NCBI GenBank assembly: GCA_002746365.1
Contig: NVWZ01000025.1
Span: 24,655-30,635 of the forward strand
DNA length: 5,981 nt
Direction: 5' to 3'
Origin: Thiotrichaceae bacterium
GTDB taxonomy: Bacteria > Pseudomonadota > Gammaproteobacteria > SZUA-229
Made by a program: the position numbers and the translations under genes. The notes beneath the pieces were generated by a model. It was not told the DNA's origin. It worked only from the letters and a program-made list of their open reading frames with translations, and did not search any database. This document shows, piece after piece, positions 5,738 to 5,981 of the stretch (the first letter of the stretch is position 1; each line of letters begins with the position of its first letter).

Positions 5738-5790
5738 CTACCCACAGACTTATCCACAGATAAAATCAAACATCCGTGAACTTATCCACA
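5738..5790 (+). promoter_or_regulatory. DnaA-box group 2
   Basis: Perfect boxes TTATCCACA at 5750-5758 and 5782-5790 are 32 bp apart, about three helical turns. The degenerate CTACCCACA at 5738-5746 repeats the 12-bp spacing of pair 1. The group directly follows the most AT-rich stretch of the window and ends about 117 bp before the priA start. Confidence 0.7.
5742..5759 (+). repeat. Direct repeat copy 2 (DnaA-box pair unit)
   Basis: CCACAGACTTATCCACAG, 17 of 18 bases identical to 5428-5445. Confidence 0.75.
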
Positions 5791-5906
5791 GGTTAGTCCA
5801 AATGATTTTACGATTTTCTCAAGTTACACCTTATTTTGCAGTAGAATCATCTTTTTTACGGACAACCAACCGGCGATACCACCCAAACCCACCTCCCAGC
5901 ACCAAT

Positions 5907-5981
5907 ATGCCCCAATACCGTATCGTTAAAATAGCCGTCCCCTGCCCACTCTATAAAACGTTTGATTATCGTTTACCGCAG
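5907..5981 (+). CDS. priA: Primosomal protein N' (PriA helicase), partial N-terminus
   Basis: The first 25 codons of a gene that runs off the right edge. The peptide starts MPQYRIVKIAVPCPLYKTFD and ends YRLPQ. This matches the start of PriA, where a short strand is followed by VALPVPLxxxFDYxLP (E. coli [21 protein letters not shown]). That segment belongs to the 3'-DNA-binding domain. PriA recognises stalled forks and D-loops and reloads the replicative helicase with PriB/DnaT and DnaC, or functional equivalents. The ATG at 5907 fits the family start but has no Shine-Dalgarno sequence; the upstream bases are C-rich. An in-frame ATG at 5802, with AGG nine bases before it and no intervening stop, would add 35 residues unlike PriA. 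I prefer 5907. The gene reads away from the DnaA-box region. Confidence 0.82.
   Translation, partial: MPQYRIVKIAVPCPLYKTFDYRLPQ

Larger units (their letters stand above)
5102..5906. other. Non-coding AT-rich region with DnaA-box cluster (candidate replication origin)
   Basis: About 805 bp with no supportable gene, between the divergent kinase and priA genes. Six 9-mers match the DnaA box TTWTNCACA exactly, all on the plus strand: 5234-5242, 5424-5432, 5436-5444, 5562-5570, 5750-5758 and 5782-5790. The boxes at 5436, 5750 and 5782 are the perfect TTATCCACA. Exceptionally AT-rich stretches lie between them; positions 5641-5700 are 15 percent GC by count, just before the last two boxes, a plausible unwinding element. 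A TAA triplet run sits at 5714-5722. There is no GATC in the region, so no Dam/SeqA-type control. A possible promoter for priA is TTAACC-N16-TATAAT (5640-5667). This could be oriC, a DnaA-titrating site or a DnaA-regulated promoter; sequence alone cannot decide. Confidence 0.6.

Noticed and set aside
5269..5858. Repeated TCTTTTTT stretches (5271, 5463, 5850) as possible 13-mer unwinding repeats of the E. coli type
   Set aside because: They share only the T-run and lack the GATCT core, so they do not add independent support for an origin.
5831..5950. Minus-strand open stretch with a hydrophobic run followed by basic residues (GILVLGGGFGWYRRLVVRKK) that looks like a membrane-anchor C-terminus
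   Set aside because: It has no ATG, is bounded by a stop at 5951-5953, and lies antisense over the priA start. It is too short to support as a gene.

Overview
The window looks like a chromosomal segment of a gammaproteobacterium of moderate to low GC content. This rests on the family-level look of the genes: an exported di-heme peroxidase lipoprotein, an outer-membrane barrel ending in Phe, a fructosamine-kinase homologue and a PriA N-terminus. No species can be named from the sequence alone.

Layout, left to right. (a) Positions 1-135, minus strand: the first 45 codons of an unrecognised gene that runs off the left edge. (b) 258-292: a strong intrinsic terminator for the next gene. (c) 321-1835, minus: a di-heme cytochrome c peroxidase (bCcP/MauG superfamily) made as a lipoprotein. 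(d) 2088-3245, minus: a cysteine-free, very methionine-rich outer-membrane beta-barrel with a His-rich mature N-terminus. Genes (c) and (d) are probably one functional unit at the outer membrane. A role in copper or another soft metal is inferred from composition and from analogy to MopE/SACCP, CorA/CorB and MbnP/MbnH. (e) 3246-3574: a regulatory intergenic region with an FNR/CRP-like site and a sigma-54-like element facing the barrel gene, and a sigma-70 promoter plus palindromic operator facing right. (f) 3575-4131, plus: an AT-rich toxin-antitoxin pair, a ribbon-helix-helix antitoxin and a RelE/ParE toxin overlapping by ATGA. It sits as a small island between genes of opposite orientation. 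(g) 4223-5101, minus: a complete fructosamine/ketosamine-3-kinase family protein (protein deglycation). (h) 5102-5906: about 800 bp without a gene, very AT-rich, with six exact DnaA boxes (TTWTNCACA) all in the same orientation, three of them the perfect TTATCCACA. (i) 5907-5981, plus: the first 25 codons of priA, the replication-restart helicase.

The most interesting signal is (h). It has the look of a replication origin or another DnaA-binding locus, lies directly upstream of a replication gene, and is flanked by divergent genes. The second is the pairing of a peroxidase lipoprotein with a barrel whose strands carry alternating methionines. The remaining observations are weaker and are marked as such.
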